A stretch of DNA of 64,000 nucleotides from Mycobacterium sp. PS03-16 (GCF_004570325.1 NZ_SPQO01000019.1:1-64000), one strand, 5' to 3'; positions 35,828-45,808 are shown, numbered from the stretch's first letter. A program made the numbers and translations. Notes: generated from the letters alone by a model not told the origin.

Positions 35828-36586
35828 TCAGCGCCAGCGGGTGAGCAGTTCGGTCGCCCGCTCTCCCAGGGCCCGCTGCAGGAACGGCCCGAAGCTGATG
35901 CGCGCCACGCCCAGCGGGCCGAACGACGCCGGGTCGTCCTGGTCGGGCAGGCCGATCGCGTTGACCGGCAGCGGCAGCTCAGAGGTCAGCCGCCGCAGCG
36001 TGTCCGGGTCGTGGCGACCCACCGGATAGAGGCTGTCGGCGCCGGCCGCGGCGGCATCCTTGAGCCGCGCGATCGCCCGCTCGACCCGGTCGGCCTCGTC
36101 GCCGTCCTGGCGCAGGAACAGGTCGGTGCGGGCGTTGACCACCACGTGCACCCCGGCGTCGTCGGCGGCCGCACGCAGCGCCCCGACCAGCTCGGCGTGC
36201 TCACCGGAAGACCGCAGCCGGCCACCCTCCTTGTGCACGGTGTCCTCGATGTTGAGCCCGACGGCGCCCGCGCCCAGCAACCCCTCGATCAGCCGGGTGG
36301 GCGCCTCGGCGTACCCGGACTCGATGTCCACCGACACCGGGACGTCGACGGCCCCGGTGATCTGGGTGACCCGGGTGAGCAACTCGTCGAACGTCATCCC
36401 CTCCTGGTCGGCACGCCCGACCGAATCGGCCACCGGATGGCTGCCGACGGTCAGGGCCGAGAACCCGGCCTCGACCGCGAGCTGGGCCGACCACGCGTCC
36501 CAGACGGTGGGCAGCACCACGGGGTTTCCCGGCTGGTGCAGTTCGAGCAGGCGGCGCGCCCGCTGCTGCAGATCCTGGTCCGACAC
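35828..36586 (-). CDS. Isocitrate lyase/PEP mutase family protein
   Basis: 252-aa enzyme of the phosphoenolpyruvate-mutase branch, which makes or breaks C-C or C-P bonds next to a 2-oxo acid carboxylate. Visible core: VVLPTVWDAWSAQLAVEAGF at about 22-41, DVPVSVDIESGYAEAPTRL near 88-106 with the metal-binding acidic pair, GLNIEDTVHKEGG near 118 and VNARTDLFLRQDG near 155. It lacks the KKCGH catalytic loop of true isocitrate lyases, so it is more likely an oxaloacetate-decarboxylase/PEP-mutase-like enzyme. The GTG start has GGAAGGA 8 nt upstream. The substrate is not known. Confidence 0.8.
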   Translation of the reverse strand: MSDQDLQQRARRLLELHQPGNPVVLPTVWDAWSAQLAVEAGFSALTVGSHPVADSVGRADQEGMTFDELLTRVTQITGAVDVPVSVDIESGYAEAPTRLIEGLLGAGAVGLNIEDTVHKEGGRLRSSGEHAELVGALRAAADDAGVHVVVNARTDLFLRQDGDEADRVERAIARLKDAAAAGADSLYPVGRHDPDTLRRLTSELPLPVNAIGLPDQDDPASFGPLGVARISFGPFLQRALGERATELLTRWR

Positions 36587-36695
36587 TGCGTCATCCTTCC
36601 CACGAGACGTGATCTGTCTCACTTTTAAGTCGGTGATGTGGCTAGCATCGAGTGCGTACTGTGATCCATGACACCCTTCAGCCCAAGGAGGTCGC

Positions 36696-36992
36696 TTGTC
36701 CAGCACCACCGAATTCGCCGAACTGCACGAACTCATCGGCGGCCTGCGGCGTTGCGTCACCACGCTGGCGTCCCGCTACGGCGATTCACCGGCCATGCGC
36801 CGCATCGTCAATGATGCCGAACGCATCCTCAACGACATCGATCGCCTCGACATCGACGCCGAGGAGCTCGAACTCGGCCGTGGGATGAGCAGGCACCGCC
36901 ACATCGGCGAGAAGATCCCGATCCCCGACACCCAGTACGACACCGACTTCTGGCGCGGCGTCGACGACGAGGGTCTCGGCGGCACCCGCTGA
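36696..36992 (+). CDS. Conserved mycobacterial protein (Rv0250c-like), 98 aa
   Basis: Small helical cytoplasmic protein: FAELHELIGGLRRCVTTLAS, then MRRIVNDAERILNDIDRLDI and a C-terminal tail IPDTQYDTDFWRGVDDEG. I know no function. It begins with TTG, chosen because AAGGAGG lies 5 nt upstream and the reading frame is otherwise closed. It precedes the sdhCAB operon and corresponds in place and size to Rv0250c as I recall. A perfect 14-bp hairpin directly after its stop separates it from sdhC, so it may be made at a different level from the dehydrogenase. Confidence 0.8.
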   Translation: MSSTTEFAELHELIGGLRRCVTTLASRYGDSPAMRRIVNDAERILNDIDRLDIDAEELELGRGMSRHRHIGEKIPIPDTQYDTDFWRGVDDEGLGGTR

Positions 36993-36994
36993 CC

Positions 36995-37026
36995 GGTGGC
37001 GCGGGCGAGCGATCGCCCGCGCCACC
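36995..37026 (+). terminator. 14-bp hairpin between the Rv0250c-like gene and sdhC
   Basis: GGTGGCGCGGGCGA/TCGCCCGCGCCACC with a GCGA loop, starting 3 nt after the stop codon. There is no T-run, so it may act as a partial terminator, an attenuator or an mRNA-end stabiliser ahead of sdhC. Confidence 0.6.
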
Positions 37027-37096
37027 GAAGGGTGCGTCACCGCGCGCCCGGGGCGGGGTACCGCACGTTGCTTCACCGACTTCCCGAAAGGCCACC

Positions 37097-37915
37097 GTGA
37101 GCGCACCGACCGCCGACCGCAAGGGCTCCGGCGTCTTCTCCTCCAGCCGTGCCCAGATCCCGCAACGGACGCTGCGGACCGATCGCTGGTGGATGCAGTC
37201 GCTGCTGACGAACCTCGGCTTCGCCGCGTTCGTGATCTATGCGACGGTGCGTGCGTTCCTGCAGCGCGACTATTTCGTCGCCGACTACCACTACCTGACG
37301 CCGTTCTACTCACCGTGCATCAGCACGGGGTGCGTCCCCGAGGCCAGCCACTTCGGCCAGATCCTGCCCGACGTCTGGTGGCTGCCCTACGCGGCGCTGT
37401 CGTTGCCGTTCCTGCTGCTGTTCCGGTTGACCTGCTACTACTACCGCAAGGCCTACTACCGGTCGGTGTGGCAGTCGCCGCCGGCCTGCGCGGTGGCCGA
37501 ACCGCATGCGAAGTACACCGGCGAGACCAGGCTGCCGCTCATCGTCCAGAACGCGCACCGCTACTTCTTCTATGCGGCGGTGATCATCTCGCTGATCAAC
37601 ACCTACGACGCGATCCTGGCGTTCCACTCCCCCACCGGCTTCGGATTCGGCCTGGGCAACGTCATCCTCGTCATCAACGTCATCCTGCTGTGGGTGTACA
37701 CGATCTCCTGCCACTCCTGCCGCCACATCACCGGCGGCCGGCTCAAGCACTTCTCCAAGCACCCGGTGCGGTACTGGATGTGGACCCAGGTGAGCAAGCT
37801 CAACACCCGGCACATGTTGTACGCGTGGATCACCCTCGGGACCCTGATGGTGACCGACTTCTACATCATGCTGGTGGCCGGCGGCACCATCTCGGATCTG
37901 AGATTCATCGGCTGA
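37097..37915 (+). CDS. sdhC: Succinate dehydrogenase (Sdh1) membrane anchor subunit
   Basis: 272-aa membrane subunit with about five helices (NLGFAAFVIYATVRAF, LPYAALSLPFLLLFRLT, YFFYAAVIISLINTYDAIL, LGNVILVINVILLWVYTI, MLYAWITLGTLMVTDFYIML). It binds quinone and anchors SdhA/SdhB. Unusual cysteine/histidine motifs occur: SPCISTGCVPEASH near residue 75 and SCHSCRHITGG near 207, more than a plain anchor needs. I recall a reported membrane-embedded Rieske-type cluster in mycobacterial Sdh1, which these residues could bind. GTG start. First gene of sdhC-sdhA-sdhB, matching Rv0249c. Confidence 0.88.
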   Translation: MSAPTADRKGSGVFSSSRAQIPQRTLRTDRWWMQSLLTNLGFAAFVIYATVRAFLQRDYFVADYHYLTPFYSPCISTGCVPEASHFGQILPDVWWLPYAALSLPFLLLFRLTCYYYRKAYYRSVWQSPPACAVAEPHAKYTGETRLPLIVQNAHRYFFYAAVIISLINTYDAILAFHSPTGFGFGLGNVILVINVILLWVYTISCHSCRHITGGRLKHFSKHPVRYWMWTQVSKLNTRHMLYAWITLGTLMVTDFYIMLVAGGTISDLRFIG

Positions 37916-37969
37916 ACCAGCCTGCGCACCATAGCTTTCGGACAGTGACGACATGACGAGTGAGGATTG

Positions 37970-39916
37970 ATGGCGGCGACCGATCCCCGGCCCAACGACC
38001 CCAACGGAATCGAGCGGCACCAGTACGACGTGGTGGTGATCGGCGCCGGCGGCGCGGGTCTGCGCGCGGTCATCGAGGCGCGCGAACGCGGTCTGCGGGT
38101 CGCGGTGGTGTGCAAGTCGTTGTTCGGCAAGGCGCACACCGTGATGGCCGAGGGCGGCTGCGCGGCGGCGATGAAGAACGCCAACGCCAAGGACACGTGG
38201 CAGACCCACTTCGCCGACACCATGCGCGGCGGCAAGTTCCTCAACAACTGGCGGATGGCCGAACTGCACGCGCAGGAGGCGCCGGACCGGGTGTGGGAGC
38301 TGGAGACCTACGGCGCGCTGTTCGACCGGACGAAGGACGGCCGGATCAGCCAGCGCAACTTCGGCGGCCACACCTACGCGCGGCTGGCCCACGTCGGTGA
38401 CCGCACCGGCCTGGAGATCATCCGCACCCTGCAACAGAAGATCGTCTCGCTGCAGCAGGAGGACAAGGCCGAACTCGGCGACTACGACGCCCGCATCCGG
38501 GTGTTCGCCGAATGCACGGTCACCGACCTGATCAAGGACGGCGACCGGATCGCGGGGGCGTTCGGGTACTGGCGGGAGAGCGGACGGTTCGTGCTGTTCG
38601 AGGCGCCCGCGGTGGTGCTCGCGACCGGCGGCATCGGCAAGTCGTTCAAGGTGTCGTCGAACTCGTGGGAGTACACCGGCGACGGCCACGCGCTGGCCCT
38701 GCGCGCCGGCTCGACGCTGATCAACATGGAGTTCATCCAGTTCCACCCGACCGGGATGGTCTGGCCGCCCAGCGTGAAGGGCATCCTCGTCACCGAGGGT
38801 GTGCGCGGCGACGGCGGGGTGCTGAAGAACTCCGAGGGCAAGCGGTTCATGTTCGACTACATCCCGGACGTCTTCAAAGGCCAGTACGCCGAGACCGAGG
38901 AAGAGGCCGACCAGTGGCTCAAGGACAACGACTCCGCCCGTCGCACCCCTGACCTGCTGCCCCGCGACGAGGTGGCCCGCGCGATCAACACCGAGGTCAA
39001 GGAGGGTCGCGGCACCCCGCACGGCGGCGTCTACCTCGACATCGCGTCGCGCATCTCCACCGAGGAGATCAAGCGCCGGCTGCCGTCGATGTACCACCAG
39101 TTCATGGAGCTCGCCGAGGTCGACATCACCACCGACGAGATGGAGGTCGGGCCGACCTGCCACTACGTGATGGGCGGCATCGAGGTCGATCCGGACACCG
39201 CGGCCGCCGCGACGCCGGGGCTCTTCGCCGCCGGCGAGTGCGCCGGCGGAATGCACGGCTCCAACCGGCTGGGCGGCAACTCGCTGTCCGATCTGCTGGT
39301 GTTCGGCCGCCGCGCCGGGCTCGGCGCCGCGGACTACGTGCGGGCGCTCCCCGACCGGCCGACCGTGTCCGAGGGGGCGCTCGAGGAGGCGACGAAGCTG
39401 GCGCTGGCGCCGTTCGAGGGTCCGTCCAACGGCGATCAGCCCGAGAACCCGTACACGGTGCAGCTCGACCTGCAGGACACCATGAACGAGCTCGTCGGCA
39501 TCATCCGCAAGGAAGACGAGATCAACGAGGCGCTCGGCAAGCTCGACGAGCTGCGGCAGCGGTTCAAACGGATGAAGGTCGAGGGCGACCGGCACTTCAA
39601 CCCCGGCTGGCACCTGGCGATCGACCTGCGCAACATGCTGCTGGTCAGCGAATGCGTCGCCAAGGCGGCGCTGACCCGCACCGAGAGCCGCGGCGGGCAC
39701 ACCCGCGACGACTACCCGTCGATGGATGCGAACTGGCGCAACACCCTTCTGGTGTGCCGGACCGAGGGTGACGATCCCGTCGTGCCGGACGTCAGCGTCA
39801 CCAAGGAGCCCCAGCCGAAGATGCGACCGGACCTGCTCGGCTGTTTCGAGCTGTCCGAGCTGGAGAAGTACTACACCGATCCCGAACTGACCGAGCATCC
39901 GGAACGGAGCAGCTAG
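37970..39916 (+). CDS. sdhA: Succinate dehydrogenase flavoprotein subunit
   Basis: 648-aa catalytic subunit; oxidises succinate to fumarate using covalent FAD. The FAD loop is VVVIGAGGAGLRAVIEARER at about 24-43. The HTVMAEGGCAAAM segment near 72 holds the histidine for covalent flavin attachment, and the active-site region includes INMEFIQFHPTGMVWPP near 250, HGGVYLDIASR near 350 and the GGIEVDPDTAA and GECAGGMHGSNRLGGNSLSD stretches near 405-430. It starts at ATG 37970 after GAGGATTG; a TTG one codon upstream is an alternative. Its stop overlaps the sdhB start by one base. Confidence 0.95.
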   Translation: MAATDPRPNDPNGIERHQYDVVVIGAGGAGLRAVIEARERGLRVAVVCKSLFGKAHTVMAEGGCAAAMKNANAKDTWQTHFADTMRGGKFLNNWRMAELHAQEAPDRVWELETYGALFDRTKDGRISQRNFGGHTYARLAHVGDRTGLEIIRTLQQKIVSLQQEDKAELGDYDARIRVFAECTVTDLIKDGDRIAGAFGYWRESGRFVLFEAPAVVLATGGIGKSFKVSSNSWEYTGDGHALALRAGSTLINMEFIQFHPTGMVWPPSVKGILVTEGVRGDGGVLKNSEGKRFMFDYIPDVFKGQYAETEEEADQWLKDNDSARRTPDLLPRDEVARAINTEVKEGRGTPHGGVYLDIASRISTEEIKRRLPSMYHQFMELAEVDITTDEMEVGPTCHYVMGGIEVDPDTAAAATPGLFAAGECAGGMHGSNRLGGNSLSDLLVFGRRAGLGAADYVRALPDRPTVSEGALEEATKLALAPFEGPSNGDQPENPYTVQLDLQDTMNELVGIIRKEDEINEALGKLDELRQRFKRMKVEGDRHFNPGWHLAIDLRNMLLVSECVAKAALTRTESRGGHTRDDYPSMDANWRNTLLVCRTEGDDPVVPDVSVTKEPQPKMRPDLLGCFELSELEKYYTDPELTEHPERSS

Positions 39917-40671
39917 TGGGCACCTACAACGCGAGCATGCGGGTCTGGCGCGGTGACGTCGACGGCGGTGGCCTGCAGGAGTACACCGTCGAGGTCAACG
40001 AGGGTGAGGTGGTCCTCGACATCATCCACCGGCTGCAGCAGACCCAGGCCGGTGACCTCGCCGTGCGGTGGAACTGCAAGGCGGGCAAGTGCGGATCGTG
40101 TTCGGCCGAGATCAACGGCCGGCCGCGGCTGCTGTGTATGACCCGGATGTCGACGTTCGGGGAGGACGAGACCGTCACCGTCACCCCGCTGCGCACGTTC
40201 CCGGTGATCCGCGACCTGGTGACCGACGTGTCGTTCAACTACGAGAAGGCCCGCGAGATCCCCGCGTTCACCCCACCCAAGGATCTGCAGCCCGGTGAGT
40301 ACCGGATGGCGCAGGAGGATGTGAACCGGTCACAGGAGTTCCGTAAGTGCATCGAGTGCTTCCTGTGCCAGAACGTGTGTCACGTGGTGCGTGATCACGA
40401 GGAGAACAAGAAGGCGTTCGCGGGTCCGCGCTACCTGATGCGCCAGGCCGAACTCGACATGCACCCGCTCGACGTGCACGAACGCCGCGCCGAGGACGCG
40501 CAGGAGGTGCACGGCCTGGGCTACTGCAACATCACCAAGTGCTGCACCGAGGTGTGCCCCGAACACATCAAGATCACCGACAACGCGCTGATTCCGATGA
40601 AGGAGCGCGCCGCCGACCGCAAGTACGACCCGGTGGTGTGGCTGGGCAATAAGTTGTTCCGGCGCAGCTGA
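39916..40671 (+). CDS. sdhB: Succinate dehydrogenase iron-sulfur subunit
   Basis: 251-aa electron-transfer subunit. The N-terminal plant-type [2Fe-2S] ligands are in CKAGKCGSCSAEINGRPRLLC at about 56-76 (shown here across 21 positions by its key Cys 56, 61, 64, 76). The C-terminal 4Fe-4S and 3Fe-4S ligands lie in CIECFLCQNVC near 145 and ITKCCTEVCPEHI near 205. The GTG start overlaps the sdhA stop. Electrons pass from the SdhA flavin through these clusters to SdhC and the quinone. Confidence 0.94.
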   Translation: MGTYNASMRVWRGDVDGGGLQEYTVEVNEGEVVLDIIHRLQQTQAGDLAVRWNCKAGKCGSCSAEINGRPRLLCMTRMSTFGEDETVTVTPLRTFPVIRDLVTDVSFNYEKAREIPAFTPPKDLQPGEYRMAQEDVNRSQEFRKCIECFLCQNVCHVVRDHEENKKAFAGPRYLMRQAELDMHPLDVHERRAEDAQEVHGLGYCNITKCCTEVCPEHIKITDNALIPMKERAADRKYDPVVWLGNKLFRRS

Positions 40672-40764
40672 GTTCGCCGGTCACTGCGAGCGAATCGTGA
40701 TTGAGCCGGGGGTGTGCGGGGGTAGCCTCCGTCTAGCGGCCAATCAACGTCGAAAGGCAGCCCC

Positions 40765-40926
40765 ATGACCCTGAGTCATCCCCAGAGCGTCAACGACATC
40801 CGCACCGCGATCCGGCAGCTGTCCACCCGCGCCGAACTGGCCCGTAAAGAGGGCAGACCGGACGACGCGGAGGAGATCGAGCGCCGTATCCAGGGCTACC
40901 GCGAAGAGCTCGCCACCCGCCCCTGA
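40765..40926 (+). CDS. Small conserved-looking protein, 53 aa
   Basis: An ATG with an AAAGG ribosome site 6-10 nt upstream opens a 53-codon frame ending TGA: MTLSHPQSVNDIRTAIRQLS, then TRAELARKEGRPDDAEEIER and RIQGYREELATRP. It is charged, has no cysteine or membrane segment, and should fold as two amphipathic helices. It lies 93 nt after sdhB on the same strand, so it may belong to the sdh transcript. I do not recognise it; the third-position GC pattern looks coding. Confidence 0.6.
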   Translation: MTLSHPQSVNDIRTAIRQLSTRAELARKEGRPDDAEEIERRIQGYREELATRP

Positions 40927-40937
40927 CCCGCGGCCGG

Positions 40938-41561
<624 letters not shown>

Positions 41562-41618
41562 TCACAGCCTTATCGTGGATTAGCCGTCGATGGCTCATGG
41601 GCACGGGGAGGCAGACAG

Positions 41619-44600
41619 GTGGACGGCACTCCGTTCGGGCGCTACCTGCTGCTCGAGGTTCTCGGACGCGGCGGTATGGGCGAGGTCTGGCGCGCCCACG
41701 ACACGTCCACCGACCGGACGGTCGCACTGAAGCTGCTCCCCGCCCACCTCGCGCAGGACACCGATTACCAGCTGCGGTTTCGGCGTGAGGCGCACGCGGC
41801 CGCGCAGCTCACCGAACCTCATGTCGTACCGATCCACGACTACGGGGAGATCGACGGGCGTCTCTACGTCGACATGCGGTTGATCGAAGGACGCGACCTG
41901 CACAGCCTGCTCACCGACGGCCCTCTCGATCCCGCACGCGCCGTCCTGATCATCGACCAGGTGGCTGCCGCGCTGGATGCCGCGCACGAGATCGGACTGG
42001 TCCACCGCGACGTCAAACCGTCCAACATCCTGGTCGCGAGATTCGACTTCACCTACCTGATCGACTTCGGCATCGCACGCGCCCCCGACGACACCGGTTT
42101 GACATCGACCAACCGGGCCATCGGCACCTTGCACTACATGGCTCCCGAACGCTTCCGGGAAGGACGCGGTGACGCCCGGTCGGATGTCTACGCATTGGCC
42201 TGCGTACTCCACGAGTGCCTGACCGGACGCCGGCCGTTCCTCGGCGAGAGCGTCGAACAGCAGATCGCGGGGCACCTGATGACCCCGCCGCCGCGACCGT
42301 CGACCGTGGTCTCCGGTGTGTCGTCGAAATTCGATGCCGTCATCGCCAAGGGCATGGCGAAGGATCCCGACGAGCGATATCAAACCACGTTCGACCTCGC
42401 GCACGCCGCGCGAGCCGCGGTGACGACCACGGTCGCCCCGTCGGCCCGTACCCGCAACCGCCGGCCGAGCATGGACCACCAGCGCGACGTCTGCACCCAG
42501 CCGGCACCCGCGTTCGACACGTCCACGGCCGCACAACAGGCTCAGCAGCCGGACAACGTCGACCACGTACCGCCGCTCGGCTTTCCCCGGCTGCCCGATG
42601 GGCGGAACCAGGCACGAGCCGGCGCATCCATCGACGAGCTGCTGGAGCACGCGGTATCGGCGATCAGCCGCGGCGATCATGCCACCGCCTCCGCCATCGC
42701 CGAGCATGTCCTCGACCCTGCGGACGGCGAACTCGACGCCGACGATCTGCTGGCCGCGCCCAGCGACCCCGGTGAGATCCGTCGGCTGACGCTGATGTTC
42801 GCCGACCTCGTCGATTCCACCGTGCTGTCGACCGAAGTGGAACCCGAGACCTACCGCCTGCTCGTCGGCCGCTACCGCGACCAGGTGAAGCGGATCGTCC
42901 AGCGCTATGAAGGCCACATCGGCTCCACCAAGGGCGACGGGCTGCTCATCGTGTTCGGGTATCCGATCGCGCACGAGAACGACGTGCGCCGGGCGGTCCA
43001 GGCGGGACTGGAGATCACCCGGGACGTCGCCCGGCTCAGCGATCAGGCTCAGCGCCGCTTCGGGCTCCGGATCGACGTGCGCGTCGGGGTCCATCGAGGC
43101 CTGGTGTACCTCGACACAGCTCAAGACGATGTGTTCGGGCTGGCCGCCAACATGGCGGCACGGGTGTCGGGTCTGGCGCCTCCGGGCGCAGTGGTGGTCT
43201 CCGACTCGGTCGAGCAGCTCGTCAAGGACGCCTTCGAGCTGGAGTCGCTGACGCCCGCACCCGTCAAGGGCATCAAGGGATTGATCAGTCATTCGCGCGT
43301 GCTGTGCGAACGCGCCGAATCCTCGCGCGGACCCGGCGGCCCCCTGGTGGGCCGGGAACGGGAACTGTCTCGGTTGCGCAAGAGCTGGGGACGGGCACAG
43401 GCGGGCACCCTCACCACGCCTGGGATCGTGCTCCGCGGAGAGGCGGGCATCGGCAAGAGCCGGCTGGTGGTCGCGGCCATGGAGATCGCCGAGGCCGACG
43501 GCGGCGTCGTCGTCGAGCTCGCCGGATCCCCATTCCACTCGGATGTCGGCCTGCACCCCGTGAGAACGCTGCTCGAGCGTCGCTGCGGCATCACCCGCCT
43601 CACCCCACCCCGCGAGCGTCTCGACAGGTTGGGTTCCGAGCTGACCCTGCACGGCTTGGATCCCGCCACGCTCGTCCCCCTGCTGGCACCGGTGCTGGGC
43701 ATCGCTCCCGAAAGCGGTTATGCCGCATCACCGGTCGAAGGCCGCAAGCTCGAGGAGTCGATCCTCGAGGCTGTGCTGCAGTACCTGTTCGGCTCGCTCG
43801 GCGACGGTTCCGGACTGGTGGTGGTGGAGGACGGCCACTGGCTCGACCCCGCCACGTTGGACTTGATCGGGCGACTTCTGGGTGACGCCGACGGCCGGAT
43901 CCTGGTGGTGGTCACCGGACGCCATGGGGACTGGCTGCGCAGCACCTGGCCGGCGAAGCTCTTCGAGCTGACGCCGCTCACCGACGAGGAGGTGGATGCG
44001 CTCGTCCACGCACTCGATCCGACCGTCACGGCCGACGAGTGCGCGGCCGTGCGTGCGCGATGCGACGGCGTTCCCTTCTACGTCGAGCAGGTCGTCAGCG
44101 GATTGGGGCAGACGAGTCAAGACGAGAACCGGCCGCCGGTACCGGATCCGCTGTACGAGCCCCTGTTCGCCCGGTTGCTCACGCGGCCGAACGTCGTTCC
44201 GGTCGTGGAGGCGGCGTCGGTCATCGGTCGGCATGTCGATCGAGGCCTGCTGATCCTGGTCTCCGGCTTGCCCGAGGACGACGTCGATGACGTGCTCGAC
44301 GAGCTCGAGGACGCCCTGGTCCTCGAACCGCAGGGCACCGGGGGCTGGCGATTCCGCCATGAACTCCTTCGGGAGGTCGCCGCCGAACTGGCCCCGCCGA
44401 CGGTGCGACGCGAGCTGCACGCCAGGGTGGCCGACGCACTGATTTCGACGGCTGCCGGCGATCCCGATTGGCGCATGGTGGCCTCTCACTACGAGAACGC
44501 CGCACGGCACATCGATGCGGCCTCGGCCTACCGTGAGGCGTCGGCTGCCGCACGTCGGCGCGGCGCGCTCGTCGAAGCCCGCAACTACCTGACCCACGGA

Positions 44601-45803
44601 TTGTCGCAGCTCGAGAAAAGCCCTCCCGGTGCCGATCGGGACCGCCGCGAGATCAGGCCGCGGCTCGAGCGCGGGTTTCTGGCGGCCGCCATGGAGGGTT
44701 ACCAGAGCCCCTCTGTCGCCGAGGATTTCGAGCGGTGCCTCCAGCTCGTCGGTTCCGACCTGCGCGACGACGAGGTGTGGTCGACCTTGGTCTCGGTGAG
44801 TGGCTACTACATCTCTCGCGCCGATCTCGATCGCGCGGACCAGTTGCTGCAGCTCGCGGAATCAGCGCCGGACATGGGCCGCGGCTGGCTGCGCCCGGCG
44901 ATCAACGGGGCGCTGGGAATGACCGCCTTCGTCCGCGGTGACATGAGCAGGGCCCGCGGCTACTTCGCCAAGGCGTTGGTCGATGTCGACATCCATGACC
45001 GGCAGCGGACAGCCGAACTGTGGTACGTCCCCCATGACCCGGTGTCGATGGCGCACGAGCACCTCGCGATGGACAGGATCTGGCACGGCGATCTCGACGG
45101 AGCGGAACGGGCGATGGCGTCGGCGCACCAACGCGCCGACGAACTCGGCGTTCCGCTGGGCCCCTACAACATCGTCAACGCCATCGACATGGAGATCTGG
45201 ATGCGGGTCGATGCCGGCCAATTCGACCGGGCTCGCGCACTCGTCGCCGAGATGATCGAGAAGGCCGACGCGTACGGCTTCGACTTCTGGCAGCTGTTCG
45301 GCGCGACCGAGCAATGCATGGTGGACGCCGAAGTCGCGCTCTCTGAACCCAACCCCGAACAGTCCGCGATGGCGGCGCTGATCACGACGATGACCGAGTA
45401 CGTCGAGTTCTGGCGCGCGGTCGGGCTCTACATCTATCAGACCCACTATGACTGCATCCTGGGGAAGCTCCTGACCGCCGCCGGTCGGCCGGACGAGGCA
45501 ATGGCACGCATCGCCACCGGGCTGAAGATCGCCGCCGACACCGGAATGCACTTCCACGACCCGGAGCTGTTGCGAGCGCGCGCACGGGCACGAGGCGACG
45601 CCGATGCCCGTGCCGCCGACCTAGCGTCGGCGATGCGGGTGGCGCGCAGGCAGGACGCGCCACTATTCGAACTGCGCGCAGCGCTGGACGCCTTCGCATT
45701 CCACGGTGAGACCGCACGGGACGGCCTCGCTGCCGCGGTGGGCCGGCTACCCGCCGATTGCCCGCTGCCCGAGGTCGTTCGGGCTCAGGCGATCCTCGGC
45801 TGA
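41619..45803 (+). CDS. Serine/threonine kinase - class III cyclase - STAND ATPase - TPR fusion
   Basis: 1394-aa multidomain signalling protein. Residues ~7-270: Hanks-type kinase (GRGGMGEVWRA at 16-26, VALK lysine 38, HRDVKPSN at 129-136, DFG at 149-151, APE at 175-177), apparently active. ~390-563: class III nucleotide cyclase with metal aspartates in FADLVDST (D396) and STKGDG (D440), and N511/R515 in NMAARV, so catalytically complete. ~575-1000: AAA/STAND ATPase with Walker A GEAGIGKS at 607-614 and Walker B LVVVEDGHWLD. The remainder is helical, TPR-like, with no LuxR HTH at the end and no membrane helix. I start at GTG 41619, which has GGGGAGG 7 nt upstream; a longer frame reaches back into the flavin reductase gene. 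It converges with the next gene at 5 nt. I recall nothing like it at this place in M. tuberculosis. Confidence 0.9.
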   Translation: MDGTPFGRYLLLEVLGRGGMGEVWRAHDTSTDRTVALKLLPAHLAQDTDYQLRFRREAHAAAQLTEPHVVPIHDYGEIDGRLYVDMRLIEGRDLHSLLTDGPLDPARAVLIIDQVAAALDAAHEIGLVHRDVKPSNILVARFDFTYLIDFGIARAPDDTGLTSTNRAIGTLHYMAPERFREGRGDARSDVYALACVLHECLTGRRPFLGESVEQQIAGHLMTPPPRPSTVVSGVSSKFDAVIAKGMAKDPDERYQTTFDLAHAARAAVTTTVAPSARTRNRRPSMDHQRDVCTQPAPAFDTSTAAQQAQQPDNVDHVPPLGFPRLPDGRNQARAGASIDELLEHAVSAISRGDHATASAIAEHVLDPADGELDADDLLAAPSDPGEIRRLTLMFADLVDSTVLSTEVEPETYRLLVGRYRDQVKRIVQRYEGHIGSTKGDGLLIVFGYPIAHENDVRRAVQAGLEITRDVARLSDQAQRRFGLRIDVRVGVHRGLVYLDTAQDDVFGLAANMAARVSGLAPPGAVVVSDSVEQLVKDAFELESLTPAPVKGIKGLISHSRVLCERAESSRGPGGPLVGRERELSRLRKSWGRAQAGTLTTPGIVLRGEAGIGKSRLVVAAMEIAEADGGVVVELAGSPFHSDVGLHPVRTLLERRCGITRLTPPRERLDRLGSELTLHGLDPATLVPLLAPVLGIAPESGYAASPVEGRKLEESILEAVLQYLFGSLGDGSGLVVVEDGHWLDPATLDLIGRLLGDADGRILVVVTGRHGDWLRSTWPAKLFELTPLTDEEVDALVHALDPTVTADECAAVRARCDGVPFYVEQVVSGLGQTSQDENRPPVPDPLYEPLFARLLTRPNVVPVVEAASVIGRHVDRGLLILVSGLPEDDVDDVLDELEDALVLEPQGTGGWRFRHELLREVAAELAPPTVRRELHARVADALISTAAGDPDWRMVASHYENAARHIDAASAYREASAAARRRGALVEARNYLTHGLSQLEKSPPGADRDRREIRPRLERGFLAAAMEGYQSPSVAEDFERCLQLVGSDLRDDEVWSTLVSVSGYYISRADLDRADQLLQLAESAPDMGRGWLRPAINGALGMTAFVRGDMSRARGYFAKALVDVDIHDRQRTAELWYVPHDPVSMAHEHLAMDRIWHGDLDGAERAMASAHQRADELGVPLGPYNIVNAIDMEIWMRVDAGQFDRARALVAEMIEKADAYGFDFWQLFGATEQCMVDAEVALSEPNPEQSAMAALITTMTEYVEFWRAVGLYIYQTHYDCILGKLLTAAGRPDEAMARIATGLKIAADTGMHFHDPELLRARARARGDADARAADLASAMRVARRQDAPLFELRAALDAFAFHGETARDGLAAAVGRLPADCPLPEVVRAQAILG

Positions 45804-45808
45804 CGCGC

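Noticed and set aside
37310..39898. 862-codon open frame on the minus strand opposite sdhC and sdhA
   Set aside because: Same reason: composition is typical of an antisense frame, and SdhA on the plus strand has every expected motif.
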